DNA from: Symbiodinium kawagutii
Taxonomy: Eukaryota; Sar; Dinophyceae; Suessiales; Symbiodiniaceae
DNA length: 64,000 nt
Assembly: GCA_009767595.1 (NCBI GenBank)
Contig: VSDK01009463.1
Location: 160,473 to 224,472 of the forward strand
Direction: 5' to 3'
Shown: piece by piece, positions 43,311 to 53,684 of the stretch
How positions within the stretch are numbered: the first letter of the stretch is position 1
How the letters are laid out: the number at the start of each line of letters is the position of its first letter
Notes under the pieces: model-generated
The model's database searches: none
What the model was told of the DNA's origin: nothing
What the model saw: only the letters and a program-made list of their open reading frames with translations
Made by a program: the position numbers and the translations under genes

Positions 43311-45192
43311 TGATTGATATTGGTTGATATTGGTTGATATTGGTTGATATTGGTTGATATTGGTTGATATTGGTTGATATTGGTTGATATTGGTTGATAT
43401 TGGTTGATATTGGTTGATATTGGTTGATATTGGTTGATATTGGTTGATATTGGTTGATATTGGTTGATATTGGTTGATATTGGTTGATATTGGTTGATAT
43501 TGGTTGATATTGGTTGATATTGGTTGATATTGGTTGATATTGGTTGATATTGGTTGATATTGGTTGATATTGGTTGATATTGGTTGATATTGGTTGATAT
43601 TGGTTGATATTGGTTGATATTGGTTGATATTGGTTGATATTGGTTGATATTGGTTGATATTGGTTGATATTGGTTGATATTGGTTGATATTGGTTGATAT
43701 TGGTTGATATTGGTTGATATTGGTTGATATTGGTTGATATTGGTTGATATTGGTTGATATTGGTTGATATTGGTTGATATTGGTTGATATTGGTTGATAT
43801 TGGTTGATATTGGTTGATATTGGTTGATATTGGTTGATATTGGTTGATATTGGTTGATATTGGTTGATATTGGTTGATATTGGTTGATATTGGTTGATAT
43901 TGGTTGATATTGGTTGATATTGGTTGATATTGGTTGATATTGGTTGATATTGGTTGATATTGGTTGATATTGGTTGATATTGGTTGATATTGGTTGATAT
44001 TGGTTGATATTGGTTGATATTGGTTGATATTGGTTGATATTGGTTGATATTGGTTGATATTGGTTGATATTGGTTGATATTGGTTGATATTGGTTGATAT
44101 TGGTTGATATTGGTTGATATTGGTTGATATTGGTTGATATTGGTTGATATTGGTTGATATTGGTTGATATTGGTTGATATTGGTTGATATTGGTTGATAT
44201 TGGTTGATATTGGTTGATATTGGTTGATATTGGTTGATATTGGTTGATATTGGTTGATATTGGTTGATATTGGTTGATATTGGTTGATATTGGTTGATAT
44301 TGGTTGATATTGGTTGATATTGGTTGATATTGGTTGATATTGGTTGATATTGGTTGATATTGGTTGATATTGGTTGATATTGGTTGATATTGGTTGATAT
44401 TGGTTGATATTGGTTGATATTGGTTGATATTGGTTGATATTGGTTGATATTGGTTGATATTGGTTGATATTGGTTGATATTGGTTGATATTGGTTGATAT
44501 TGGTTGATATTGGTTGATATTGGTTGATATTGGTTGATATTGGTTGATATTGGTTGATATTGGTTGATATTGGTTGATATTGGTTGATATTGGTTGATAT
44601 TGGTTGATATTGGTTGATATTGGTTGATATTGGTTGATATTGGTTGATATTGGTTGATATTGGTTGATATTGGTTGATATTGGTTGATATTGGTTGATAT
44701 TGGTTGATATTGGTTGATATTGGTTGATATTGGTTGATATTGGTTGATATTGGTTGATATTGGTTGATATTGGTTGATATTGGTTGATATTGGTTGATAT
44801 TGGTTGATATTGGTTGATATTGGTTGATATTGGTTGATATTGGTTGATATTGGTTGATATTGGTTGATATTGGTTGATATTGGTTGATATTGGTTGATAT
44901 TGGTTGATATTGGTTGATATTGGTTGATATTGGTTGATATTGGTTGATATTGGTTGATATTGGTTGATATTGGTTGATATTGGTTGATATTGGTTGATAT
45001 TGGTTGATATTGGTTGATATTGGTTGATATTGGTTGATATTGGTTGATATTGGTTGATATTGGTTGATATTGGTTGATATTGGTTGATATTGGTTGATAT
45101 TGGTTGATATTGGTTGATATTGGTTGATATTAGTTGATATTGGTTGATATTGGTTAATATTGGTTGATATTGGTTGATATTGGTTGATATGG
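43311..45192 (+). repeat. 10-bp satellite TGGTTGATAT, about 1.8 kb
   Basis: About 185 tandem copies of TGGTTGATAT, almost perfect; rare variants (TAGTTGATAT, TGGTTAATAT) only near the right end. It directly precedes the exon at 45288. Confidence 0.98.
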
Positions 45193-45287
45193 GCTCATGT
45201 CTCTTTAACCTCTCTTATTGGCGGTTCAAGAGTCACATCCCCCCAACGCCCCACCTGATGTTCCGCGCGCAGGTGCGCATCTTTCAC

Positions 45288-45368
45288 CAGCTGCATGCGG
45301 CGAGCGCTCAACTCCTGGAGGCGACCCGGGCGACATCGTTTCGTTTCGTGACGAGCTGGCGGCTGCGA
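45288..45368 (-). CDS. candidate exon (series exon 2)
   Basis: Minus strand: GAACTTCTGCTTCTCCAG acceptor (strong pyrimidine tract), CAGCTG/GTGAAA donor, exactly 27 codons, phase 0 to 0: SQPPARHETKRCRPGRLQ then ELSARRMQL. The frame stays open past the donor (VKDAHLRAEHQ). A plus frame (RIFHQLHAASAQLLEATR) is also open to TAG at 45399. Confidence 0.55.
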
Positions 45369-45409
45369 CTGGAGAAGCAGAAGTTCATGATAGATCCTTA
45401 GTGGTTGTA

Positions 45410-46130
45410 GTATGCTTACAACATAGGTTATGTATATATATAGTATAACTGGTTATATGCTTAGACAAACAATGGATTACAATTAATAGATATCTAAAAT
45501 CCCTATTGATACTTGAATTAGTGGTATTTTTTCTATATATGTATATGTGTATTGAATCCCTATTTAATGATATGCTTACAATATAGATTATACTATAACC
45601 ACTAGGGATCTATATGGAAATAGTATAATCATAGTAGTATCACCTCGTATGGTTACGATATAGGCTATACAGTATGGTTATAGAAGGTTCGATTCGCAAA
45701 GATAGTAGTATATAACCTATGATTAGAGTCTGGTTGTAGTATGGTCATAGTATGATTGTAGTATATATAACTCTTAGGTCATGGTTATAGTATGCTTATT
45801 GTTGGTTTTTAGTAGGGGTTAGTAGATTGTATCGTATAGTTTTAGTAGGTTTGTATAGTGTTGTAGTAGTGATTCATGCTTAAAGAGATAGCTGCTGCAG
45901 CAATTGTACGGGTCAAAATAAAGATGTACGTGAAATTGATACGTGTCCATCCAACCATAAATATCTAATCCGTTTCAAAGGCCATCATTTGACGAGATCA
46001 TTGGGAATTCTTCAGTTCGGAGTGAAGCGAAGTAACAAGACAAAAGGCTGTTCAACTCTGCCATCATCGGGAATGGCCGACTCGCTTCGTAACTAGGTTC
46101 ATCGTCGATAATGATCGAACATAAGGATTG
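45410..46130. other. spacer, TATAGTATGGTTATAG-rich
   Basis: Irregular ATAGTATG repeats. No gene. Confidence 0.45.
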
Positions 46131-46287
46131 AAAAATGGTCAGTACATGTTAGTACTGGTTGATCTCCTACTATCAGTCAACTTATAACCTACAACCACTA
46201 CTGTGATGGGTGATTTCCATGTACGTAACTTCTGATTTGATCCGTCCCTTGTGTGCAACTCATAACCGGTTGCAAATTTGGCCCCAC

Positions 46288-46346
46288 CTCCGCATCGGCC
46301 GTGCGCACCTGGTGCCGGAGCATTGGGAAGTGAACCCGGGCAGACT
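46288..46346 (-). CDS. candidate exon (series exon 1)
   Basis: Minus strand: CAATCCTGCCCACAG acceptor, GCGGAG/GTGGGG donor. 59 nt, phase 1 to 0: SARVHFPMLRHQVRTADAE. It begins the in-frame series that runs to 37942. Start of the protein not found. Confidence 0.6.
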
Positions 46347-46370
46347 CTGTGGGCAGGATTGGGTCTGGCG

Positions 46371-46661
46371 CTAAGCATAGAAAATGATAACCAGCTTCCA
46401 GGCATTTGAGGCACAAAGTCTGGACACATCACTGGGTTCTACCAGCTTCCAGTGGCCGGTGAGGTTCCAAAACCTGAAGTTCTCTTGGGGTTTAAGTTCA
46501 AAATAGTCATGCCTGCGGGAAAAGTTGAATGATCTGAAAAGTGATTCAATGGTCTGCGTCTCAAACTGTGGCGAAAACCATTTTGGTTGATGATCCATGA
46601 TTAGTATTGACCATATTTCACCATTCACCTTTTTTAAAGCAATTGACTTAAAATCAACCAT
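46371..46661 (-). CDS. weak coding-like segment
   Basis: Minus frame open for 96 codons (KVNGEIWSILIMDHQPKW, ETQTIESLFRSFNFSRR). No confident borders; may hold an upstream exon of the series. Confidence 0.3.
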   Translation of the reverse strand: MVDFKSIALKKVNGEIWSILIMDHQPKWFSPQFETQTIESLFRSFNFSRRHDYFELKPQENFRFWNLTGHWKLVEPSDVSRLCASNAWKLVIIFYA

Positions 46662-46799
46662 TGCTAGGCATCATGAACTGGTCATAAGCATCATTGATGC
46701 CTAGTCTAGTATAATGAAGCATGATTGACCACGACTGATTGAACGTTTGAGACATCATTCAGCCCGGATGCCAATCAGCCGAATTTCCGCTCCCGGTTG

Positions 46800-47880
46800 A
46801 AGTCCACTCGGTGCAGGAATCACAGGTTAGTTCCTAGTTTGATTGGAATGGGTCATAAGCATACAATGTTGATATAGATTGAATTGGTTTACTAGTTTAA
46901 TTGGAAGGATTGATACATGATTTGTATTACTACGGCATGTATATATAAAGAAGTATATTGAATGCTATCGATTGTTAAGAACCATCAATAGCACATATAT
47001 AAACTATACACATATCATTTTATGTACAGGTTACTAGCAAGTGAATATGTGACTAATATGTGTCTAATGTATTGCATAGATATATATATATGTGATGGCA
47101 CAATTGAAACCCAGATATCATGTAACATGGTAGACCCAATGGTGCTACATAGCATAGAAAACATATAAAATAGTTGAATGCATGCACATACGTTTGCACC
47201 ACTATACACCACTATACATTTATACACCAAAATCTAATATGACAAAGAGTTCATATAACACATTCTAAAATGATTACAACAGAACATGAGATGTACATCC
47301 AAGTAATGTGAACACAAATAATGTGCAATAAGATACAATAGAACGGACCATCATGCAAATTATATTCTAGCAAAATGCGCAAAATGAGATCATAAAATAC
47401 CAAATACGACTAATTCATGCTAAACTAACACATGTAAAAAAAACAACATACTAAAAAATCTGACAAGACAACGTAACATCACAAATACTATGATAGAAGG
47501 CAAACAACAAATACATCGAAGTATACAACAACGTCAAACATACTACATGTGCACACATTTGACATAACATTACATAAAACAATATTGTGGTATTTGTGGT
47601 ACTGCAATAAAATCATATCGTATGTCTTGTTAACACACCTATATACGTACATATTGCTTGAATGTTCACTAATTTAGAGAAAGAATTGAATACATAATTA
47701 ACAATATGTATTGATTTAAATTTAATAATTCAAATTTATCATTGGAGGTTTTTTACATTGTAATTATTGTAGTTTTAATTAAATTTTAAATTGTAAAAAA
47801 TACTAGTAATCTGGGGGGGGTCTTAGAACCCAAAAGGGGTTTTAAAAACCACTTAGGACCACTTAGAACTGAGACGCCCC
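46800..47880. other. AT-rich region without gene
   Basis: About 1 kb of A/T-rich sequence with TATA and ACAT words. No exon-like island. G-run at 47811-47820. Confidence 0.6.
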
Positions 47881-47930
47881 CTCTACGGGGTCAATAAAGT
47901 TGGCCCTGATCTATGCATCCTATTCTTTGC

Positions 47931-48048
47931 TGGCAGTGGGTCAGTTCACCCTTAGTCCCCCTGGTTCCCCACCAATAACCCTTGTTTTCCTTATAGATTG
48001 TTGGTTAGAACCCCCTGTTATTGGTTGGTTAACATTGACCCATAGCCT
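47931..48048 (-). repeat. family B element
   Basis: TGGCAGTGGGTCAGTTCACCC at the left, AACATTGACCCATAGCC at the right. Confidence 0.9.
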
Positions 48049-48103
48049 GCTCTTGTTTAATTCCCAGTGTTCGCCCCACAACGAGATGACCAGCCTACAG
48101 CAC

Positions 48104-48189
48104 CGCGCGTCTCGGGCGCCCGGCGTTCGCCAAAGCGTGGGAAATCTGCATGCTCCCAGCGCTGGGTGATGCTGGCGGCCTTCGCGGTG
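48104..48189 (-). CDS. candidate exon, unknown protein
   Basis: Minus strand: CCGCCCGCATCAG acceptor, GCGCG/GTGCTG donor, 86 nt, phase 2 to 1: TAKAASITQRWEHADFPRF then GERRAPETR. Plus frames are also open. Family not recognised. Confidence 0.5.
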
Positions 48190-48235
48190 CTGATGCGGGC
48201 GGGCTTCACCATGGCTTTACAATGCTAAGGTGCAA

Positions 48236-48318
48236 CTGGTGGTTGGTTCCAAGACCCATGAGTTCATCAAGCATCCCAAATACTAGGGAAAACGAACAAA
48301 GATTAAACCACCAGCCAG
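48236..48318 (+). repeat. family C element, partly deleted
   Basis: ACTGGTGGTTGGTTCCAAG at the left, ATTAAACCACCAGCCAG at the right. Confidence 0.75.
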
Positions 48319-48648
48319 TTTACCATGGACTATCGCGTAAAGAATCCAACGGTCGTCCGACCATGGTGTTACTCATTGCCAGCAAATGTCAATGGTTGAT
48401 CCAATGGTCAATCATTAGCAACATGGCGAATCGACTGGTTAATGATGCATTGAATTAATCCACTTCAGCAAATCCGAGCAACTCGCGTGTTTTATGGCCA
48501 TTTACGGGCAAACTTGCCGCAGTTCAGTTTTGACTAGGTTGCGGCGTGAATTGAGGAACTATTAGTGCACTCAATGGCTGCCTGCGGCCACGCTTCATTC
48601 GCCAAGAACTTGACTGTGAAAGGATGTGGAACTTGCAGTCAGAAAAAC

Positions 48649-48749
48649 CATAGCAAAGCACCCCGACGGCTTTGCATCCGTGAAAGCGCTTCCCTAGCTC
48701 CACAACGAACATGGCCGCGTAGCACTGCCGTTTTCGCTCCCGCTGCTGG
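48649..48749 (-). CDS. candidate exon, frame uncertain
   Basis: Minus strand: TTCTTCCGACAG acceptor, CTATG/GTTTTT donor. Phase 2 reads RKRQCYAAMFVVELGKRFHG then CKAVGVLCY. From a second acceptor (CCAGCAG) phase 1 reads GAKTAVLRGHVRCGAREAL. The plus strand is open for 174 codons (48565-49089), the longest non-repeat plus ORF, but it crosses several splice-like sites. Confidence 0.45.
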
Positions 48750-49143
48750 CTGTCGGAAGAATGCACATCACCAGGCATTCACAGAGTGCCTTCGCCCCTC
48801 ATCAGCAACAGAGGCGCCGACACCCACACAGGGACACACACGAGCACACACGTTGCTGCACATGGCATCACCTCCTGCCCGCCTTTTTGGACTCTTTGCT
48901 TTTGGTTCATCTTGGTTGGAGGGAACATTTTTGACACCTTCCAAGATATGTTCGTGTCTTTACGGATTTCCATCCCCTGAACTTCAATATCTCGTGTTTC
49001 GGCGGTCAGTCGGTATGATCTGTCAAAAGAGCGTCACACCAAGCATCGGGGAATATCAACCACATCAAGGACAGTGTGAGGGGGTTTAGGCCACCGCCAC
49101 CACCGCATTCCTTTGGAGTTTGGTTTTGCACTCGACCCAGCAC

Positions 49144-49204
49144 CGAGGTCAAGCCGAAGGCAAGGAACTTCATCCACGGCGCGAGCTTGAACAGGATGAA
49201 TTTC
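49144..49204 (-). CDS. candidate exon
   Basis: Minus strand: GCAGAAACAG acceptor, ACCTCG/GTGCTG donor, 61 nt, phase 0 to 1: EIHPVQARAVDEVPCLRLDL. It follows 49251-49398 in phase. A second minus frame (FKLAPWMKFLAFGLTSVLG) is also open. Confidence 0.45.
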
Positions 49205-49250
49205 CTGTTTCTGCTGTTTTCACTTGACAGGACGAGGGTCAGACCGACAC

Positions 49251-49398
49251 GCCAGCGATGTACGGGCCCCGTGTGCACATCGAGGTGAAGCTATGACAGT
49301 TCTCGCAGGTCTCCGGAAGAACAATGGAATCAGCAGGAGTGCAATGGGAAGCACAAGGTCCACCAGCAAACAGTTTGACCGTGACCTGTTGCCCACTC
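49251..49398 (-). CDS. candidate exon, Cys-rich (148 nt)
   Basis: Minus strand: CAATTTCATTCTGCAG acceptor, GCTGGC/GTGTCG donor. 49 codons, phase 2 to 0: SGQQVTVKLFAGGPCASHC, LPETCENCHSFTSMCTRG. Six cysteines, including a CxxC, suggest metal binding or disulphides, but no family is recognised. The same frame is open further upstream (KHLSLESFAVSMNRGS). Confidence 0.6.
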
Positions 49399-49557
49399 CT
49401 GCAGAATGAAATTGGAGCTAGTGGAGTCAACTCAATAGTTGAGCCCCGGTTCATGCTTACAGCAAACGACTCCAGCGACAAGTGCTTTGGTTTGGGTCTA
49501 GCGTTGAATTGCTGAAAGTGTAGCTGGTTACTCGCTACCACCAACTACATAGACACC

Positions 49558-49790
49558 AAACCACCATTGTTTAATTCACCATTCTTTAATTCACCATTGT
49601 TTAATTCACCATTGTTTAATTCACCATTGTTTAATAACCATTCTTTAATTCACCATTGTTTAATAACCATTCTTTAATTCACCATTCTTTAATTCACCAT
49701 TGTTAATTCACCATTCTTTAATTCACCATTGTTAATAACCATTGTCAACCATTGTGAATAACCATTGTGAATAACCATTATTGTTTAAGC
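49558..49790 (+). repeat. ACCATTGTTTAATTC short tandem repeats
   Basis: 13-15-bp units (ACCATTGTTTAATTC, TTAATAACCATTC) leading into the 75-bp satellite. Confidence 0.9.
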
Positions 49791-50640
49791 ATTGATAACA
49801 ACCATTGTAACCATTGTTAATAACCATTGTGAATAACCATTGTGAATAACCATTGTGAATAACCATTATTGTTTAAGCATTGATAACAACCATTGTAACC
49901 ATTGTTAATAACCATTGTGAATAACCATTGTGAATAACCATTATTGTTTAAGCATTGATAACAACCATTGTAACCATTGTTAATAACCATTGTTACTAAC
50001 CATTGTGAATAACCATTATTGTTTAAGCATTGATAACAACCATTGTAACCATTGTTAATAACCATTGTGAATAACCATTGTGAATAACCATTATTGTTTA
50101 AGCATTGATAACAACCATTGTAACCATTGTTAATAACCATTGTTACTAACCATTGTGAATAACCATTATTGTTTAAGCATTGATAACAACCATTGTAACC
50201 ATTGTTAATAACCATTGTGAATAACCATTGTGAATAACCATTATTGTTTAAGCATTGATAACAACCATTGTAACCATTGTTAATAACCATTGTGAATAAC
50301 CATTGTGAATAACCATTATTGTTTAAGCATTGATAACAACCATTGTAACCATTGTTAATAACCATTGTGAATAACCATTGTGAATAACCATTATTGTTTA
50401 AGCATTGATAACAACCATTGTAACCATTGTTAATAACCATTGTGAATAACCATTGTGAATAACCATTATTGTTTAAGCATTGATAACAACCATTGTAACC
50501 ATTGTTAATAACCATTGTGAATAACCATTGTGAATAACCATTATTGTTTAAGCATTGATAACAACCATTGTAACCATTGTTAATAACCATTGTGAATAAC
50601 CATTGTGAATAACTTGAATAACCATTGTTAATCACCATTG
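49791..50640 (+). repeat. 75-bp satellite, 11 copies
   Basis: Unit starts at ATTGATAACAACC. Copies begin at 49791, 49879 and then every 75 bp to 50554. The first copy has an extra 13-bp subunit. Two copies (49954, 50104) share a GTTACTAACC variant. The 288-codon minus ORF across it is a by-product (period 25 codons). Confidence 0.97.
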
Positions 50641-50672
50641 TAGCTGGTTCTTCGATGGTTAGCGAGTACCAC

Positions 50673-50729
50673 CAGTCGGACACCGCCCCTGCGCCTCTCA
50701 GGCACCACGGGATCCTGTGCAGCCTCCGC
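50673..50729 (-). CDS. candidate exon
   Basis: Minus strand: GGCCGTTCTCTCGTAG acceptor, CGACTG/GTGGTA donor, 19 codons, phase 0 to 0: AEAAQDPVVPERRRGGVRL. An alternative donor is GGGGCG/GTGTCC. The following intron is the 75-bp satellite. Confidence 0.55.
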
Positions 50730-50934
50730 CTACGAGAGAACGGCCATGGCGCTACTCCATGAGGCCGTGATCATCTGTAGAGGATGATCAATGGCCATGG
50801 GTCCACATAGTTGGGATTTTCTAGGGTCGACTATCCTTGACAGTGGTATTTTAGTCGATTAAAATGGCAAATAACGGGGATTAATAGGTTAAACACCAGC
50901 GACAATGGCTAAACAACTATTACATATGGGGGTG

Positions 50935-51034
50935 GGTTCTCAAAATAGGGGATCCAAAAAACGGCTATCTATTATTATATATTAGATGATTTATGTTAGA
51001 TGATTTGGGGGGACCCCTATTTGGAGAAGCCACC
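50935..51034 (+). repeat. family A element
   Basis: GGTTCTCAAAATAGGGGATCC at the left, GGACCCCTATTTGGAGAAGCC at the right. Confidence 0.85.
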
Positions 51035-51035
51035 A

Positions 51036-51620
51036 TATGTACAGAGTGATCCTCAGAATAGTTGCATATTCATGTGAATATATATGTACATAATACATAT
51101 ATATATACATATATATATATATAATGATCATCAGTAGAGTTTTAGAAATTTAAATGTGACAGTAAGATAGTAAGATCAACAAAAATATGTGCTCAATGGT
51201 GTGTTTTCACTCCTGTGGTCGTGGCTTGGGGATGTCGCTTGGATGGAAATGGATGGCGACCCTGTTTGATCACCAAGGAACAAAGTCTATATGTTCTCTA
51301 TCGTAGACTCATACATATAGTATAGTTGTATTGCGTAATTGTATGTAGAATAAAAGCTACATAATTATGTAGAGTATAGCTGCCATATTGCTATATTCTA
51401 TGTAATTATGATTAATTATGTATAATGCCCTGCAGCCGTTTTTGTCGAAGGACGGAGTGAGCGATACCTGTATGTGAGAGACAAATGCAACGATCGACCA
51501 GAGATAAGCAAAGAAACCACAATGTCTGCTACGTTCGTATACCGATAGGGATTCGTGGTTGTAGTTCTATTTATACGCTTTCATTGCAAAAGGCTCCACC
51601 ACTAGCTGAGTCTCCTGTGC
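51036..51620. other. AT-rich spacer
   Basis: (TA)n at 51097-51122, TATGTAGAATA words. No gene recognised. Confidence 0.4.
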
Positions 51621-51626
51621 TAATCA

Positions 51627-51836
51627 GTGATTGACATCTGGTGCTTGGAAGCAATCATTTCTGCCACTTCTTGGAAAGGTATGACACAATCAATAATCCG
51701 AACTGTTGCTAACCCCTGGATAATTCCAACACATCCGGCAGTGCAAGAAATACGGTATGCCCTCCTTGATAGTGATATTACCACCAGTCATCAGTTGCTG
51801 CTGAAACATGTTGAAACCATCAGGGTGCTGACTTAG
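51627..51836 (+). CDS. weak coding-like segment, strand unresolved
   Basis: Plus reading WIIPTHPAVQEIRYALLDS then HQLLLKHVETIRVLT and TAG. The minus reading (GFNMFQQQLMTGGNITIKEG) is also open. Borders unclear. Confidence 0.3.
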   Translation: MIDIWCLEAIISATSWKGMTQSIIRTVANPWIIPTHPAVQEIRYALLDSDITTSHQLLLKHVETIRVLT

Positions 51837-51894
51837 GTACCCTCCATGGTTAACAACCCTGAGGGTTGACAACCTAAGTTAACACCCTGATGGT
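51816..51894. repeat. nested inverted repeat
   Basis: 22-bp arms (51816-51837 and 51873-51894) match at 20 of 22 positions. Between them CAACCCT-G-AGGGTTG (51854-51868) is a perfect palindrome. Confidence 0.85.
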
Positions 51895-51899
51895 GTTTG

Positions 51900-52190
51900 G
51901 TGTTGACACCCTCCATAAGTTAACATGTGAAACGGGAAACCCTCCCAGGTTTTTTCGTGTTGACCAACAATGCTCTTGATGATCCTTGATTTTCGCCAAC
52001 CGTTCTCCAGAGCGATGTCCCTAGTCCCTAGAATTCGCCTTGATTTACCACTGTTGAGGTGAATAAATGCAATTGACCTGCATATCATCTTCAGAATTAG
52101 TTTAAATTTATGGTAAACCCTAAGTCACCAGCAATATCCCTAGAATGTGCTTTGATTTAGAAAAAAACACTGCTTTATCTTCACTCCCCG
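51900..52190. other. spacer
   Basis: No gene recognised. Confidence 0.3.
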
Positions 52191-52193
52191 GAC

Positions 52194-52247
52194 CCCCAAG
52201 ATCAACGAATCGCCACCGGGGAACCGTCATGAAGGTACCACCTTCAC
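52194..52247 (-). CDS. candidate exon
   Basis: Minus strand: GGTGCTTGGCAG acceptor, CTTGGGG/GTCCGG donor, 54 nt, phase 1 to 1: EGGTFMTVPRWRFVDLG. Follows 52502-52568 in phase. Family not recognised. Confidence 0.55.
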
Positions 52248-52364
52248 CTGCCAAGCACCATGGCTGTGATCAACCACAGTTGAAGTGCGAGGGTTGAAGT
52301 GTGAGGTAGTAGATGTAGAAACGTTTTACCTACCCGGGCATGTGCCAAGCCATAGAGTAACCAA

Positions 52365-52440
52365 TGGTCCCCACCAAAAAGTTATCATTTTACCCCGAAA
52401 CCATGGGTTTTTGGCGGTACCGCTATTTTGGCACCTACCC
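52365..52440 (-). repeat. family D element, inverted
   Basis: Reverse complement carries GGTACCGCCAAAAACCCATGG and GGGTAAAATGATAAC, as in 27104-27210. Confidence 0.6.
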
Positions 52441-52501
52441 TACCCATGTATGCATGCAATGTCTTCTGAAGTATGTTTGCGAGTTTCTTTAATTGATCGA
52501 C

Positions 52502-52568
52502 CTTGCCCTGCGCGTTTGTCAGGGGGGGTCTGACCGCGGAGCATGTTCCAGAACAGGAAGATGCAATT
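52502..52568 (-). CDS. candidate exon
   Basis: Minus strand: CAGCGTATCCAG acceptor, GGGCAAG/GTCGAT donor, 67 nt, phase 0 to 1: NCIFLFWNMLRGQTPPDKRA then GQ. The in-phase join to 52194-52247 supports both. Confidence 0.55.
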
Positions 52569-52795
52569 CTGGATACGCTGGGGGTTCGTCAAAAAAAGAA
52601 TCCCTGAAATACCCAGATCCAGATGCACTCATGTACATGCCCGAGCACGAATATGTATCTGGCCATAAATCCTGGCTCTAGGTCTGTGGTCGACATGCCA
52701 AAGCAATCAGCGGAACCCACTCATGGCATTGCCCTCTTGAAAGCAAAGCTTGCAATGAAAAGGTATGGGTGGTTCTCTTGAAAAAGTATATATGG

Positions 52796-52940
52796 GCGTT
52801 TCTAAAAATAGGGGTACCATGTACCCCCCAAATCATCTATATATAGTTCATCAACCATTTAAAGCACTAAACGAAATCATCTAGAATCTAGTTCATTCAC
52901 CATTTCAAGCACTAAACTAACCATTTTTGGGGCTCCCCAC
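52796..52940 (+). repeat. family A element with internal duplication
   Basis: GTTTCTAAAAATAGGGGTACC at the left. The core ATCATCTA...TTCA(T)CAACCATTT...AGCACTAAA is duplicated (52835-52872 and 52876-52918). Confidence 0.8.
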
Positions 52941-53006
52941 TGGACCCTAATATGGCCATAGCTATGACCTGCCACAGCGCACAGCTGCGCCTGACATCGC
53001 AGGCAC

Positions 53007-53046
53007 CTGACGTGGCCAAGTCCAATGGGATGAGCCGGGGCCATGG
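53007..53046 (-). CDS. candidate 40-nt exon, strand uncertain
   Basis: Minus strand: CACAGGCTGTCAG acceptor, ACGTCAG/GTGCCT donor. Phase 2 reads HGPGSSHWTWPRQ, phase 0 reads PWPRLIPLDLATS. Surrounding frames on both strands are open (plus: AQLRLTSQAPDVAKSNGM). Confidence 0.35.
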
Positions 53047-53135
53047 CTGACAGCCTGTGGCTATGCCATGGCGAACGTGGACGAGGAATGCTACGCAGCC
53101 AGCAATCGTGGATTTTTTTCTGAGACATGGATAGC

Positions 53136-53233
53136 CAGTTGGTGGTTTCAACCCCCTATGAAAAACATTAGTCAACCAACCATTTGCTAATGATTACTAG
53201 GGAAAACAAAAAATGATTGAAACCACCAACCAG
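53136..53233 (+). repeat. family C element
   Basis: CAGTTGGTGGTTTCAACCCCC at the left, TTGAAACCACCAACCAG at the right. Confidence 0.95.
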
Positions 53234-53269
53234 TAAGACAATGATAGAAAATCGATGGAAATAGTCATA

Positions 53270-53383
53270 CTGCTTGGTGGCTGTCAGTTGCATAACCCCT
53301 GTGAAAAGCATTTCGTCAACCAAACATTTGGCAATACTAAGGGAACATAGAAAAGGCATCCAAAGATTTAAACCACTAGCCAG
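53270..53383 (+). repeat. family C element, diverged
   Basis: CTGCTTGGTGGCTGTCAGTTG at the left, TTTAAACCACTAGCCAG at the right. The second copy within 40 bp of the previous one. Confidence 0.8.
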
Positions 53384-53560
53384 AATAGGAAACCGATAAT
53401 AAAAAGCAAAAACATGCCATTGAGAGGTAACACCATCGTATGCCATTGATGGATGGACAGTCACAAGGAACATTTGACGTCTAATCGTTGCTGGCCATCG
53501 TAACCCTGCCAAGCTAACCCTGCCCGGCCTGGTCCTAAGCTGCCAATGGCGCAAGAAAGT
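53384..53560 (-). CDS. coding-like segment beside family C
   Basis: Minus frame: RTRPGRVSLAGLRWPATIRR, MFLVTVHPSMAYDGVTSQ, then TGGCTA/GTGGTTT at the family C edge. The frame continues through the repeats to 142 codons, so its length is not evidence. Confidence 0.35.
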
Positions 53561-53684
53561 GTTGGGAGATGGAAAAAATGGAACCTGAGAAAACATGCAT
53601 TCTTTTGGCCTCTGAAATTTATATCATCTATTTGTGTATTATCTATGCCTATGCCTTTCAATGTAATAAATGATGTTGACCATT

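Noticed and set aside
42690-45192. CRISPR-like array
   Set aside because: Repeats are head-to-tail without unique spacers, in a eukaryotic context: a simple satellite.
48565-49089. 174-codon plus ORF as a real gene
   Set aside because: It crosses three minus-strand exons with strong borders and their intron DNA; its composition changes along the length.
49817-50683. 288-codon minus-strand ORF
   Set aside because: It is the 75-bp satellite read in frame (25-residue repeat). The period divisible by three explains the openness.
53168-53596. 142-codon minus ORF as one exon
   Set aside because: Most of it is translation of two family C elements; only the part right of 53384 looks exonic.
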